A stretch of 64,000 nt of DNA, taken from an uncultured Neomegalonema sp. Lineage in GTDB: Bacteria > Pseudomonadota > Alphaproteobacteria > Rhodobacterales > Rhodobacteraceae. Made by a program: the position numbers and the translations under genes. The notes beneath the pieces are model-generated. The model was not told where the DNA came from. It searched no databases and saw nothing but the letters and a program-made list of their open reading frames with translations. Positions 9,305 to 18,885 of this stretch are shown piece after piece. The stretch's first letter is position 1, and each line of letters starts with the position of its first letter. The stretch spans positions 186,001 to 250,000 of the forward strand of contig CALLLP010000008.1 in the NCBI GenBank assembly GCA_938008165.1, given 5' to 3'.

Positions 9305-10957
9305 ATGGTCATGATCCACAGTGAGCCTCTCGACGAGACCGCGGAAAAGAAAGCCGATGCCGCAGATAAGATGACTTCTGAGCATGCGATCCCCGTCGCG
9401 ATACCGGGCGATACAGACGCCGATACAGCCATTGCCGAGGATGCCTCGCATGATCTGGCGGGCGCCCCCCAAACGGTGACGGGATATGACAACCCGGATC
9501 AGGATTCGCTCGATTCGGATGTCCAGAATCTCCTCTATGCCCTCGCCGACGAGGAAAACCGGCGGGATGACGCATGGGTAGAAACAGTTCAAAAAATCGA
9601 CATACCGGCACAGGACGATCCCGACCGGAACGCCATGGAACACTTGGTCGAACTGGACGATGCGCTCCTGCCCGCGTCCCCGACCACCGAGGAAAACCGG
9701 CACAAGACGGATACCCTGATCGACGAGGCGCCCTCGGCCACCGTATCGGGCGATCCCGATGACGCCGAATCCTCCTCCGAAGATCCCGCCTTGGTCTCCG
9801 ATCCTGAACTGACCGATACCGACCGGCAGGAACAGACAAGCACGATGCTGGGTCTTCAGGCGATCAATGCGCTGGATGAAAAGATGACGGCATCGGAGGC
9901 CCGCTACGACGGCGCCATGGCGAAGATGGGCCACGCCTTGGGCGTGATCGCCCAGCGGATCGACAGCCTCGAATCGCGCCTCACCGATCAGACCATCTCG
10001 AATGTTGCCCTCGCCGCCGCTCCGCCAGAGGTCGAAGATCACAGCGTTGCACCGTATATCGCGCGGGCCGAGCGAGAGCTGAAGGCCCAAAATGGCTCAG
10101 GTTCGATGGATATTTTCGACCGGATCGCCAGAGCCGCCGAAACCGAATTCGATGATCAGGCACCCTCCGCAACCACCCGCGTCATCGATAATGCAAGCGA
10201 CGGTCGCCGCGTCGGCACGAAGAAATGGCAACCCTCCAAGACCGTCAAGCGGCGGATGGAAAAGCTCGAAAAAGCACGCACCGAAGTCGATGAAGCAGAA
10301 GCCCCCGCACCGGAGCGGGCCAAACCGGCCGCCCGCAAATTGCGGACCGATCTTGGCCCCGTGCCAGACGAAACGACCCCCGACACCTTACCCGAAGACG
10401 CCGATATGAGCGCCAACCCAAGGCAAGACACCATGGCTGACCCCGTTTTCGACCTCCAAGAAGAAGATGATGATGATTCCGGCCTGAGCGTTGTCCCCGG
10501 CGCCCGTGGCCGTCGCCGCAATCGCGCCCGCAAATCTCAACTGGACGAAGATTTCGAGAACGTCTTCGCCGAGGGAGAAGACAAACCCTCGATCCAGACC
10601 CTGCGTCGCAAGATGCGCCAGCGGCCCACCGACGAACAGGATAGCGATACCGAGAAAAAAAGCGGTCGCCTGAGTGGCATCATCGGTAAAAAATCCGCGA
10701 AGAAGGCCAAACCTGCCGAGGTCGAGATCGAGGATGAAGACGACGATCTGACCGCCGCTTTCGATGCCGAGGAAGAAACGGGACAGGCGCCGAAATCCAG
10801 CAAGAAAAACAAGGCTATCGCCATCAATGAAGCCGATGACGATGAGTGGGACGATGACGATGCGCCCGTACGTTCCGGGCGTCGCCCCGTGCTCTACATG
10901 CTGATTGCCGGATTGGCGGCGGCGGGCTTCTTCGCGTGGAAAACCCTTATCGGGTGA
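9305..10957 (+). CDS. Acidic, largely disordered protein with C-terminal membrane anchor
   Basis: 550 residues from the ATG at 9305 (in-frame ATG at 9311 is equally possible; a TTG at 9260 is too close to its ribosome site). The sequence is dominated by Asp/Glu and Ala with clusters such as EEDDDDSG and DEDDDLTAAF, a short coiled coil (LDEKMTASEARYDGAMAKMG and following, ending QRIDSLESRL) around residues 195-240, Lys/Arg-rich patches, and one hydrophobic helix at the very end (VLYMLIAGLAAAGFFAWKTL). This is a tail-anchored topology with a large cytoplasmic acidic region. I do not recognise a family. It is convergent with uvrA. Confidence 0.7.
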   Translation: MVMIHSEPLDETAEKKADAADKMTSEHAIPVAIPGDTDADTAIAEDASHDLAGAPQTVTGYDNPDQDSLDSDVQNLLYALADEENRRDDAWVETVQKIDIPAQDDPDRNAMEHLVELDDALLPASPTTEENRHKTDTLIDEAPSATVSGDPDDAESSSEDPALVSDPELTDTDRQEQTSTMLGLQAINALDEKMTASEARYDGAMAKMGHALGVIAQRIDSLESRLTDQTISNVALAAAPPEVEDHSVAPYIARAERELKAQNGSGSMDIFDRIARAAETEFDDQAPSATTRVIDNASDGRRVGTKKWQPSKTVKRRMEKLEKARTEVDEAEAPAPERAKPAARKLRTDLGPVPDETTPDTLPEDADMSANPRQDTMADPVFDLQEEDDDDSGLSVVPGARGRRRNRARKSQLDEDFENVFAEGEDKPSIQTLRRKMRQRPTDEQDSDTEKKSGRLSGIIGKKSAKKAKPAEVEIEDEDDDLTAAFDAEEETGQAPKSSKKNKAIAINEADDDEWDDDDAPVRSGRRPVLYMLIAGLAAAGFFAWKTLIG

Positions 10958-10976
10958 TCCCGCCGCGCGGCGGGTC
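10958..10976. terminator. GC-rich palindrome between convergent genes
   Basis: CCCGCCGCGCGGCGGG at 10959-10974 is a perfect palindrome in the 19-base gap between the acidic protein gene and uvrA. It can form a hairpin in either transcript and probably helps end both. There is no T run, so it is not a canonical intrinsic terminator. Confidence 0.45.
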
Positions 10977-13883
10977 TCACTCCGCCGCGATCTTCTTCGC
11001 CCGTTTCTTTGGCGCGGCTTTCTTTTTCGTCGGGGCCGCGCGACCTTTCAGCATACCGACGAGATAGCGCCCGGTATAGCTTTCGGTGACGGCGGCCACA
11101 TCTTCGGGCGTGCCGGTCGCGACGATCTTTCCGCCGCCATCGCCCCCTTCAGGACCAATATCCACGATCCAATCGGCGGTCTTGATGACATCGAGATTAT
11201 GCTCGATCACGACGACCGTATTGCCCTGCTCCACCAACTCGTGCAGGACGGCGAGCAAGCGATTGACGTCTTCGAAATGCAGGCCAGTGGTCGGCTCGTC
11301 AAGGATATAGAGCGTGCGGCCCGTGGCGCGCTTGGCCAGTTCCTTCGAGAGCTTTACGCGCTGCGCCTCGCCCCCGGACAGGGTGTTCGCCTGTTGACCG
11401 ACCTTGATATAGCCCAGCCCCACCCGCTCCAACGTCACCATCTTTTCGCGGATGGAAGGCACGGCCTTGAAAAACTGTGCCGCATCCTCGACCGTCATAT
11501 CGAGAACATCGGCAATCGATTTATCCTTATAGCGGATTTCGAGGGTTTCGCGGTTGTAGCGCTTGCCATGACAGACATCGCAGGTGACGTAGACATCGGG
11601 CAGGAAGTGCATCTCGATCTTGATGACCCCATCGCCCTGACACGCCTCGCAGCGACCACCCTTCACATTGAAGCTGAACCGCCCCGGCTTATACCCCCGC
11701 GCCTTTGATTCCGGCAGGTTGGCGAACCAGTCGCGGATGGGGGTGAAGGCGCCGGTATAGGTCGCCGGATTCGAGCGCGGCGTGCGTCCGATGGGGGATT
11801 GATCGATATCGATGACCTTGTCGAGATATTCCAGCCCCTCGATCCGCTCATAGGGGGCCGGATTGGTGCGTGTGCCATTGAGCGCGCGGGCGGCAGCCTT
11901 GTAGAGCGTCTCGATCGTCAGGGTGGATTTGCCGCCCCCCGATACCCCGGTGACGCACACCAGCACCCCCAGCGGAATGCTCGCGGTGACGCCTTGCAGG
12001 TTATTACCAGTCGCGTTCTGCACCACGACCGATTTGCCGGTTCCCTCGCGGCGCACGGCGGGGATTGCGATTTCCTTCTTGCCGCTGAGATATTGGCCGG
12101 TGAGGGAATTGTCGTCGGCGATGACCTGTTCGGGCGTACCGTGGGAAACGACCTGCCCCCCGCGCACCCCGGCACCGGGACCAATATCAAAGACGTAATC
12201 GGCGCTGCGCACGGCCTCCTCGTCATGCTCGACGACGATCACGGTATTGCCGGTATCGCGCAGGCGGCGCAGGGTTTCCAGCAGACGGTCATTATCCCGC
12301 TGGTGCAGGCCGATGGACGGCTCGTCAAGCACATAAAGAACGCCGGTCAGGCCAGAGCCGATCTGGCTCGCCAGCCGGATACGCTGGCTCTCCCCTCCCG
12401 ACAATGTACCGGAGGTCCGCGAGAGGGTCAGGTATTCGAGACCGACATTGTTCAGGAAACCAAGCCGCTCCTTGATCTCCTTGAGGATTTTCTCGGCGAT
12501 CTGCTGTTGTTTCTCGGTCAGGGTATCCCAGAGCGTATCGGCCCAGTCAAAGGCTTGCCGCACCGACATCTGGGTGATTTCTCCCGCATGTTTGCCATCG
12601 AGCTTCACGGCCAAAGCCTCCGGGCGCAGCCGGTGGCCATTGCATACATCGCAGGGCTTATTGGATTGATACCGCTCGAATTCCTCGCGAATCCAGTTGG
12701 AATCGGTCTCGCGATACCGGCGGGTGAGATTGGGGATCACCCCTTCGAAATTCCGGGCGACCTCATAGACGCGGCCCCCGTCATCGAAGCGGAACTTGAT
12801 TTTTTCCTTCGTCCCGAACAGCAGCGCCTCGCGCAGTTTTTCGGGCAAATCGCGCCACGGCTCCTGTACGCTCCCCTTGAAATGCCGGGCGACGGCATCG
12901 ACGGTCTGCTTGTAATAGGGCGAGGGCTGACCGGATTTTGACCAGGGGGCCAAGGCGCCGCCATAGAGCGATAGATCCTCGTCCGGCACCACGAGGCGCG
13001 GGTCGAAGAACAGCTCCATCCCCAAGCCATCGCAAGCGGGACAGGCTCCCGAAGGCGCATTGAAGCTGAACAAACGCGGCTCGATCTCGCCGATGGTAAA
13101 GCCGCTGACCGGGCACGCGAATTTCTCGGAAAACGTGATGCGCTCAGGGTCGCCTTCACTGGGGGCCGTCTCGATGATCGCGATACCATCCGCAAGGCCC
13201 AGCGCGGTCTGGAAACTATCGGCAAGGCGCGTGGCCATGCCCTCGCGCACCACGAGGCGATCAACGACGACATCGATGGAATGGCGGAATTTCTTGTCGA
13301 GGGTCGGGGCGTCTTCGATCTCGTAGAATTCACCGTCGATCTTCAGCCGCTGAAACCCGTCTTTCCTGAGTTGCAGGATTTCCTTGCGATACTCGCCCTT
13401 GCGGTCCCGAACGATGGGGGCGAGCAGGTAGAGGCGCGTTCCCTCCGGCATCGCCATCACCCGATCGACCATCTCCGACACTTGCTGCGCGGCGATGGGC
13501 AGGCCGGTCGCGGGGGAATACGGCACCCCGACACGTGCGAATAACAGACGCAGATAGTCGTAGATTTCAGTGATCGTCCCGACCGTCGAGCGCGGATTGC
13601 GACTGGTCGTCTTCTGCTCGATGGAGATGGCCGGGGAGAGACCCTGGATCAGATCCACATCCGGCTTTTGCATCATCTCCAGAAACTGCCGCGCATAGGC
13701 CGAGAGGGATTCGACATATCTGCGCTGCCCTTCGGCATAGATTGTATCGAAGGCGAGCGATGATTTTCCGGATCCAGAAAGACCCGTAAAAACAACAAGC
13801 TGATCGCGCGGAATGTCGAGATCGACCCCCTTGAGGTTATGCTCCCGCGCGCCGCGCACGGAGATATATTTCGTCTCGGCCAT
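10977..13883 (-). CDS. uvrA: Excinuclease ABC subunit A
   Basis: 968 residues, full length for UvrA. It has two ABC ATPase modules: Walker [15 protein letters not shown] near residue 35 and [15 protein letters not shown] in the second half, signature segments [12 protein letters not shown] and [15 protein letters not shown], and Walker B regions [13 protein letters not shown] and [13 protein letters not shown]. Zinc-binding Cys pairs are present ([26 protein letters not shown]). It scans DNA for bulky lesions with UvrB in nucleotide excision repair. The C-terminal tail is Lys/Ala-rich ([15 protein letters not shown]). I looked for a GTTC-N7-GTTC LexA box in the 120 bases upstream and did not find one. 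Confidence 0.97.
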   Translation of the reverse strand: MAETKYISVRGAREHNLKGVDLDIPRDQLVVFTGLSGSGKSSLAFDTIYAEGQRRYVESLSAYARQFLEMMQKPDVDLIQGLSPAISIEQKTTSRNPRSTVGTITEIYDYLRLLFARVGVPYSPATGLPIAAQQVSEMVDRVMAMPEGTRLYLLAPIVRDRKGEYRKEILQLRKDGFQRLKIDGEFYEIEDAPTLDKKFRHSIDVVVDRLVVREGMATRLADSFQTALGLADGIAIIETAPSEGDPERITFSEKFACPVSGFTIGEIEPRLFSFNAPSGACPACDGLGMELFFDPRLVVPDEDLSLYGGALAPWSKSGQPSPYYKQTVDAVARHFKGSVQEPWRDLPEKLREALLFGTKEKIKFRFDDGGRVYEVARNFEGVIPNLTRRYRETDSNWIREEFERYQSNKPCDVCNGHRLRPEALAVKLDGKHAGEITQMSVRQAFDWADTLWDTLTEKQQQIAEKILKEIKERLGFLNNVGLEYLTLSRTSGTLSGGESQRIRLASQIGSGLTGVLYVLDEPSIGLHQRDNDRLLETLRRLRDTGNTVIVVEHDEEAVRSADYVFDIGPGAGVRGGQVVSHGTPEQVIADDNSLTGQYLSGKKEIAIPAVRREGTGKSVVVQNATGNNLQGVTASIPLGVLVCVTGVSGGGKSTLTIETLYKAAARALNGTRTNPAPYERIEGLEYLDKVIDIDQSPIGRTPRSNPATYTGAFTPIRDWFANLPESKARGYKPGRFSFNVKGGRCEACQGDGVIKIEMHFLPDVYVTCDVCHGKRYNRETLEIRYKDKSIADVLDMTVEDAAQFFKAVPSIREKMVTLERVGLGYIKVGQQANTLSGGEAQRVKLSKELAKRATGRTLYILDEPTTGLHFEDVNRLLAVLHELVEQGNTVVVIEHNLDVIKTADWIVDIGPEGGDGGGKIVATGTPEDVAAVTESYTGRYLVGMLKGRAAPTKKKAAPKKRAKKIAAE

Positions 13884-14005
13884 GCCGCGCGCCTCGCCCT
13901 GAATAAAGATGGTCTTTCTCGACCTCGATATAGAGCGTCTGCGCTATCGGCAACAGAGACAGGCACCGTGCCTACGTTTCATCGCCCCCGATCAACGGGA
14001 GAGGA

Positions 14006-14596
14006 TCACCATCGTTTCCGCGCCCGCACAGTTTGGGAGTCGCCAGTCCATGCGGCGGCAGCCTTCGAGGGGTCGGATACGACGCGCAGCCGCATCGCGA
14101 GTTTCTTTTTCTTTTCGTCAGGGACATCCCCCGCCCGTGCCGATGACAGAACAGGCAGCAAAACCCGGTAAACCAGCCCCATAACCAGCCCGGCAAAACA
14201 GCAATAAAGCAGGTTTTCATCGAACCGGACATTCTGAACGATCAATTCATCGCGCATATAGGGCCGGTCGAGCCACGCCGAAAGCGCGACCCAAAGCGCC
14301 CCTCCCGCAATCCCACCGCTGAGGATATGCAGCAGCACATGGGGCAACATACTCGAAAACACGCCCATAAACAGCATCAAGCACATGGCGAACACAATCA
14401 TGGATGCACCCAGAATCACCACCGTCTCCAGCGGGAAATCCGTAAAGATCACGAGGACCGGAAAGATGAAGCCGTCCGGATCGTAAAAAATCGCCGCCAC
14501 CATGCCGGTAACCATCATGCCCACAATCGCCGATGCCACAGCACTGCCGAGATGAAATATGCCCGTTATCTGTGGACGCGATGCCTGATTGCGCAT
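14006..14596 (-). CDS. Hypothetical multi-pass membrane protein
   Basis: 196 residues from the ATG at 14596, chosen over the one at 14635 because GAGGG precedes it. Four hydrophobic helices are visible (around ITGIFHLGSAVASAIVGMMV, FIFPVLVIFTDFP through MLFMGVFSSML, ILSGGIAGGALWVALSAW, and LLYCCFAGLVMGLVYRVLLP), then a charged cytoplasmic tail rich in Lys and Arg. No catalytic motif or transporter signature is seen. It lies upstream of uvrA on the same strand with a 122-base gap that shows no gene. Function unknown. Confidence 0.65.
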   Translation of the reverse strand: MRNQASRPQITGIFHLGSAVASAIVGMMVTGMVAAIFYDPDGFIFPVLVIFTDFPLETVVILGASMIVFAMCLMLFMGVFSSMLPHVLLHILSGGIAGGALWVALSAWLDRPYMRDELIVQNVRFDENLLYCCFAGLVMGLVYRVLLPVLSSARAGDVPDEKKKKLAMRLRVVSDPSKAAAAWTGDSQTVRARKRW

Positions 14597-14835
14597 GATG
14601 TCATCCCTCGCGTTATGCGTAAAATAAGCGGGCATCCCCTGACCGCATGATTTCGCGCATCAGGGGCAACCGCTTCCGGTGGACACCCTATAGGCGTATC
14701 CTGAAAAAACGGTTGCTTCTGCCTTTACACCGCACTGCACAAAATATCCTTGCGCCGCCCGTGACGAAATGTCATGCAAGCGAACCGCCGGAAACCATTC
14801 CGAAAGTTGCGCGACCCATACCAGCGAGACGCCCC
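14597..14835. other. Divergent intergenic region before ccr
   Basis: 239 bases between the membrane protein start and the ccr start. The frame of ccr is open upstream to 14647, but that part is Arg/Pro-rich, unlike family members, and the family N-terminus begins at 14836. No clear sigma-70 boxes or operator repeats stand out. Confidence 0.3.
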
Positions 14836-16107
14836 ATGGATGCCATTACCGATACCCTCAAGAACCAGCCGGTCAAGGACCTGTACGAGATGGGCGAAAT
14901 CCCCCCCCTCGGCCATGTTCCCAAACAGATGTACGCCTGGGCGATTCGAAAGGATCGTCAGGGCGAACCTGAACAGGCCATGCAGTTGGAAGTCCTGCCC
15001 ACATGGGAACTGGACAGCCATGAAGTGCTCGTCTTCGTGATGGCCGCTGGCGTCAATTACAATGGCGTCTGGGCGGGTCTGGGGGTTCCGATCTCGATGT
15101 TTGACGTCCATAAGCAGGATTTCCACATCGCCGGGTCCGACTGCTCCGGGATCGTCTGGGCCGTGGGCGACAAGGTAAAGCGCTGGAAAGTCGGCGACGA
15201 GGTCGTTGTGCATTGCAATCAGGACGATGGCGATGACGAGGAATGCAATGGCGGCGACCCGATGTTCTCGCCAACCCAGCGTATCTGGGGCTATGAAACC
15301 AATGACGGCAGCTTCTCGCAATTCACGCGGGTGCAGAGCCAGCAATTGATGCCTCGCCCGCGTCATCTGACCTGGGAGGAGAGCGCGTGCTACACGCTGA
15401 CGCTGGCCACCGCCTATCGGATGCTGTTCGGCCACCGCCCCCATATCCTGAAGCCCGGCGACAATGTGCTGGTCTGGGGCGCTTCGGGCGGGCTTGGCTC
15501 CTATGCGATCCAATTGATCAATGCGGCGGGCGCAAACGCCATCGGCGTCATCTCAGACGAGGACAAGCGCGATTTCGTGCTCAGTCTCGGCGCGAAGGGC
15601 GTACTGAACCGCAAAGATTTCAACTGCTGGGGCGAAATGCCGACCGTCAATACCGACGAGTACAAGGCGTGGTTCGCCGAAGTGCGCAAATTCGGCAAAG
15701 CGATCTGGGACATCACCGGCAAGGGCAACAATGTCGATATGGTGTTCGAACATCCGGGGCAGGCAACCTTTGCCGCATCGGTCTTCGTGGTCAAACGCGG
15801 CGGCATGGTCGTGATCTGCGCCGGGACGACGGGCTATAATCTGACCATGGATGCGCGCTATCTTTGGATGCATCAAAAGCGGGTGCAGGGCAGCCATTTC
15901 GCAAATCTCAAGCAGGCATCGGCGGCAAACAAGCTAATGGTCGAGCGCCGCCTCGATCCCTGCATGTCAGAAGTCTTCGCCTGGCGCGATATCCCGAAGG
16001 CCCATACGAAAATGCTGCGCAACGAGCACAAGCCAGGCAATATGGCCGTGCTGGTCAGCGCAAAGCGACCCGGTCTCAGGACATTGGAGGATGCGCTGGA
16101 GGCGTAA
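14836..16107 (+). CDS. ccr: Crotonyl-CoA carboxylase/reductase
   Basis: 423 residues from the ATG at 14836. It belongs to the medium-chain dehydrogenase/reductase superfamily and has the long Ccr-type N-terminus (MYAWAIRKDRQGEPEQAMQL, VLVFVMAAGVNYNGVWAGLG), the GSDCSGIVWAVGDKVKRWKV segment, and the NADPH site VLVWGASGGLGSYAIQ. The insert FSPTQRIWGYETNDGSFSQF and CYTLTLATAYRMLFGH are typical of Ccr rather than ordinary quinone reductases. It reductively carboxylates crotonyl-CoA to ethylmalonyl-CoA, the key step of the ethylmalonyl-CoA pathway. With the methylmalonyl-CoA mutase gene about 3 kb away it suggests acetyl-CoA assimilation by this route; the other pathway genes are not in the window. 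Confidence 0.93.
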   Translation: MDAITDTLKNQPVKDLYEMGEIPPLGHVPKQMYAWAIRKDRQGEPEQAMQLEVLPTWELDSHEVLVFVMAAGVNYNGVWAGLGVPISMFDVHKQDFHIAGSDCSGIVWAVGDKVKRWKVGDEVVVHCNQDDGDDEECNGGDPMFSPTQRIWGYETNDGSFSQFTRVQSQQLMPRPRHLTWEESACYTLTLATAYRMLFGHRPHILKPGDNVLVWGASGGLGSYAIQLINAAGANAIGVISDEDKRDFVLSLGAKGVLNRKDFNCWGEMPTVNTDEYKAWFAEVRKFGKAIWDITGKGNNVDMVFEHPGQATFAASVFVVKRGGMVVICAGTTGYNLTMDARYLWMHQKRVQGSHFANLKQASAANKLMVERRLDPCMSEVFAWRDIPKAHTKMLRNEHKPGNMAVLVSAKRPGLRTLEDALEA

Positions 16108-16146
16108 TCCTACCGGCGGGCCAGAGCCGCCCGGCCCCGCGCCCCG
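16108..16146. terminator. Hairpin between convergent ccr and the efflux gene
   Basis: GGCGG (16115-16119) can pair with CCGCC (16127-16131) across a 7-base loop in the 39-base gap between convergent genes. There is no T run, so confidence is low. Confidence 0.3.
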
Positions 16147-17361
16147 TCACACCTCCTGCTCGCCCTCGACCACGGGACCGGCAAAGACCAGCCCCGTGGC
16201 AAAGGCGGCAAAGCCCAGCATGACGACCGCCAGAATCTCCGGCCGGTCGTCATGCAGCAAGGCCACCGACCCCGCGCCCAGCGCCGCGCCCGCGCTCTGA
16301 CCGATGCTGAACAACACCCCCGCCGTCGCGCCCAGCGCCTTTGGCACAGAAGCGAACATCAGCACCGGGGCCGCCGCAAACAAAATGCCAAGGCCCAGCG
16401 AAAACAGCGACATCGCCACGAGCATGGTAATCGCCGTCAACGCCTCCGCCACAGTGATTCCGAGAAACACGAGCGCCCCCGCCACCCCGAAGGTCGCGCC
16501 AATCTTCGTCAGGCCGAACACGCTGACCCGCTCCGCAAAGCGGTTCGCCGCCGTCGCGCCGATGATATAGGCGATGACACTTGCACCATAATAAAAGCCG
16601 TAATCCTGCGTCGGAATCCCGAACCGCTCGATAAACAGATACGGACCGACGGTGATATAGGCGAACAGCCCCGCAAAGGTCGCCCCGATGGCGAGCGCAA
16701 AGCGCAGAAACACCGAATTGCGCAAAAGCCGCCGATAGCGCCGCAATGACAGCCTGACATTGAACGGCGCGCCGCCGCCCCCTTCCGGGATCATCCGCCA
16801 GACCATGACAGCGGCCATCGTGCCAAGGATCGACAGCAAAACAAAATTCGCCCACCACCCGGCCCAGACATGGATAAAGCCGCCCAGCAACGGCCCAATG
16901 GCCGGGGCGATCCCGATGGAGGCGCCATAGAGGCTGAGAACCTTCACCGCCTCCGGCCCCCGGAACAAATCGCGGATCAACACGACGCATAACACGGATG
17001 CCACGCTGCCGCAGGCCCCCTGCAACCCGCGCAGAACAATCAGGGTCCAGATATCCGGCGCAACGGAGCACAGCATGCTCAGCACCGCAAACAGCGCCAT
17101 CCCAATCGCCAGAACCCGCCGCCGACCGAAATGATCCGCCAACGGCCCGACCAAGAGAGGCCCCAGCGCATAGCCCACGAAATTGACACTCATGGTCAGC
17201 TTCACGGCCCGGTCGGTCGTGCCGAATACCTGATCAAGCTCCGGCAAACTGGGCGTGTAGAGATCCGTGGACAGGATCGACGCCCACATCGCAAGAATCA
17301 GCGCTGCCGGGACATGCCAGGTAAAGCGGGAAGACGGATCAGGGGCGATTTCGCGACTCAC
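16147..17361 (-). CDS. MFS drug-efflux transporter, Bcr/CflA type
   Basis: 404 residues with about 12 hydrophobic helices. The first helix pair contains STDLYTPSLPELDQVFGTTD, the Bcr/CflA hallmark, and the loop between helices 2 and 3 has the MFS motif GPLADHFGRRRVLAIGMALF. The motif RGLQGACGSVASVL and the helix-5 motif GPLLGGFI are also present. It should export drugs or small metabolites by proton antiport at the inner membrane; the substrate is unknown. Upstream (17362-17468) there is no other gene. Confidence 0.88.
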   Translation of the reverse strand: MSREIAPDPSSRFTWHVPAALILAMWASILSTDLYTPSLPELDQVFGTTDRAVKLTMSVNFVGYALGPLLVGPLADHFGRRRVLAIGMALFAVLSMLCSVAPDIWTLIVLRGLQGACGSVASVLCVVLIRDLFRGPEAVKVLSLYGASIGIAPAIGPLLGGFIHVWAGWWANFVLLSILGTMAAVMVWRMIPEGGGGAPFNVRLSLRRYRRLLRNSVFLRFALAIGATFAGLFAYITVGPYLFIERFGIPTQDYGFYYGASVIAYIIGATAANRFAERVSVFGLTKIGATFGVAGALVFLGITVAEALTAITMLVAMSLFSLGLGILFAAAPVLMFASVPKALGATAGVLFSIGQSAGAALGAGSVALLHDDRPEILAVVMLGFAAFATGLVFAGPVVEGEQEV

Positions 17362-17468
17362 AACTGCCTTTCGGAGAGAACAGACCTCACCCCCTCACTA
17401 CAGCGAATGATGGCAATGCTGAACCCGAGAAAACCATGTTTCGCGGCCCGCCCTGCGCGAAACTCCGC

Positions 17469-17936
17469 CTATAGCCACCGGCGCGTGCGCGCAGTATAGG
17501 CGCGCCATTCGTCGCCCAATGCCCGCTCGATATGAAATTCCTCTCCCGCGATAAACCGGCGCTGGATCACCGCCATGAACAGCGGAACGCACAGGAATGC
17601 CGAGACGGCCCCCAACCGGATGGCCCAACCCCCCGCAATCACCGCCATGCCCAGATAAATCGGATTGCGCGATAAGGCGAACGGCCCCCCGGTGATGAGC
17701 GTTGTCGGTTTACGCCGGGGATGGATCGGGGTGCTCGCCCGGTGAAAATGCACCGCGCTCCAGAGGATCAGCCCCAGCCCGACAACGATCACCACCCCGC
17801 CCCCCGGCATATCGAGCCGCAGGATCGGCAAGATCGCCGATATCAAGGATTGCACCAGAAGCGTCCCAAGAAGCCAGAGCGGCGGGATATCGAGGCGCTT
17901 TGACAGCGGGACGGGGGTGCCGTGTTTATCCTTCAT
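17469..17936 (-). CDS. Isoprenylcysteine carboxyl methyltransferase-like membrane protein
   Basis: 155 residues with four hydrophobic helices and the conserved C-terminal region of the ICMT/PEMT family: LITGGPFALSRNPIYLGMAV for SAM binding, then AGEEFHIERALGDEWRAYTA and RRWL. Bacterial members are integral membrane methyltransferases whose substrates are mostly unknown. The start at 17936 directly abuts the stop of the lipoprotein gene upstream (3-base gap), so the two probably form one transcript. Confidence 0.8.
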   Translation of the reverse strand: MKDKHGTPVPLSKRLDIPPLWLLGTLLVQSLISAILPILRLDMPGGGVVIVVGLGLILWSAVHFHRASTPIHPRRKPTTLITGGPFALSRNPIYLGMAVIAGGWAIRLGAVSAFLCVPLFMAVIQRRFIAGEEFHIERALGDEWRAYTARTRRWL

Positions 17937-17939
17937 GAC

Positions 17940-18476
17940 TCAATAGAAGCTTGTCGTCTGGGGGCGCTGGATCTGCTGCGGCAATCCCTCCACCGGCAAG
18001 ACGCGGTTATTGCCCCGTGGGTCGATCTGGATGCGGCAGGTCTCGCCCGCATTCACAACACGATCACCGGGCAGGATTTCCTGAGCGAAGGTTAGTTCCT
18101 GTCCCTTGGCGTTCAGGATCGAATATTCGAGGCCCGGACGTTGATCCACCTGCGCCCCGATCCGGTCGCCGACAAGGCCCCCGGCGATCCCCGCCGCCAA
18201 TCCACCCAAGACGGTGGCGACCGCCTGTCCACTGCCACTGCCGACCTGATTACCGAGCGCACCGCCCGCGACACCCCCCGCGACCGTGCCGACGATCTGC
18301 CCGATTTCCCTGCCGGTCTCGCCCTGAATCGTGATGGTGCGCACGGCCAGCACCCGGCACCGCTCGACGCGCTTGGCAACGCCAACCTCACCGGAGGAAT
18401 ACACATTCTGGCTCGCCGTCGGCGCACAGGCGGTCAGGGCGACAAAGGCGAAGGGCAGGACAAGCATCTTGGACAT
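17940..18476 (-). CDS. Glycine-zipper outer-membrane lipoprotein (SlyB-like)
   Basis: 178 residues from the ATG at 18476, preceded by GAGGG. The leader ends in the lipobox LTAC, then comes a polar linker. A central glycine zipper (GQIVGTVAGGVAGGALGNQV, then GGLAAGIAGGLVGDRIG) is the pattern of the SlyB/17-kDa antigen family. Such proteins sit in the outer membrane and stabilise it. Two Cys remain in the mature domain (one in VERCRVLAV, one in GETCRIQID) and may form a disulfide. Likely co-transcribed with the ICMT-like gene. Confidence 0.83.
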   Translation of the reverse strand: MSKMLVLPFAFVALTACAPTASQNVYSSGEVGVAKRVERCRVLAVRTITIQGETGREIGQIVGTVAGGVAGGALGNQVGSGSGQAVATVLGGLAAGIAGGLVGDRIGAQVDQRPGLEYSILNAKGQELTFAQEILPGDRVVNAGETCRIQIDPRGNNRVLPVEGLPQQIQRPQTTSFY

Positions 18477-18513
18477 GGAAACCCTCATGAAGTGGATGAA
18501 CCAATACTATCCT

Positions 18514-18882
18514 TTACCGGCGATATGCGGCAACGGCGAACACAGCCCAGCCCAGCACCGCAATCCCATGGGCGGAGAGGGTTGCACCCCCTTGAAAAAG
18601 CATGATTTTCACAAGATCGCCCCCGCCCGGCGGCGCCTTGATCACGGTTTGCCACGGCAATGTGTCGAAAATCATGATGTAATAGACATAATAGATTTGT
18701 GGCGAAAGCCAGACAAACCCATAGAAAGCGAGCGCCGCGATGGCCAGTCGCACGGGCAACGGTTTTGCCCGTGCCAGCCCTGCGGTCATCCAGATCAACG
18801 CGCCCGATAACAGGATCGACAGAAGAACAAGCCCCGCCCTGCCCATCGGCGACAGTGTGAAGAAGGAATCGCCCTCATACAT
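18514..18882 (-). CDS. Small hypothetical membrane protein
   Basis: 122 residues with three to four hydrophobic helices (GRAGLVLLSILLSGALIWMT, LAIAALAFYGFVWLSP, YYVYYIMIF, GIAVLGWAVFAVAAY). It starts 3 bases after the stop of the methylmalonyl-CoA mutase gene, so it is very likely in the same transcript. No motif gives a function. The tight spacing suggests a conserved neighbour but I cannot tell its role. Confidence 0.65.
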   Translation of the reverse strand: MYEGDSFFTLSPMGRAGLVLLSILLSGALIWMTAGLARAKPLPVRLAIAALAFYGFVWLSPQIYYVYYIMIFDTLPWQTVIKAPPGGGDLVKIMLFQGGATLSAHGIAVLGWAVFAVAAYRR

Positions 18883-18885
18883 GGG

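Noticed and set aside
13884-14005. LexA box upstream of uvrA
   Set aside because: No GTTC-N7-GTTC or its complement in the 122-base gap.
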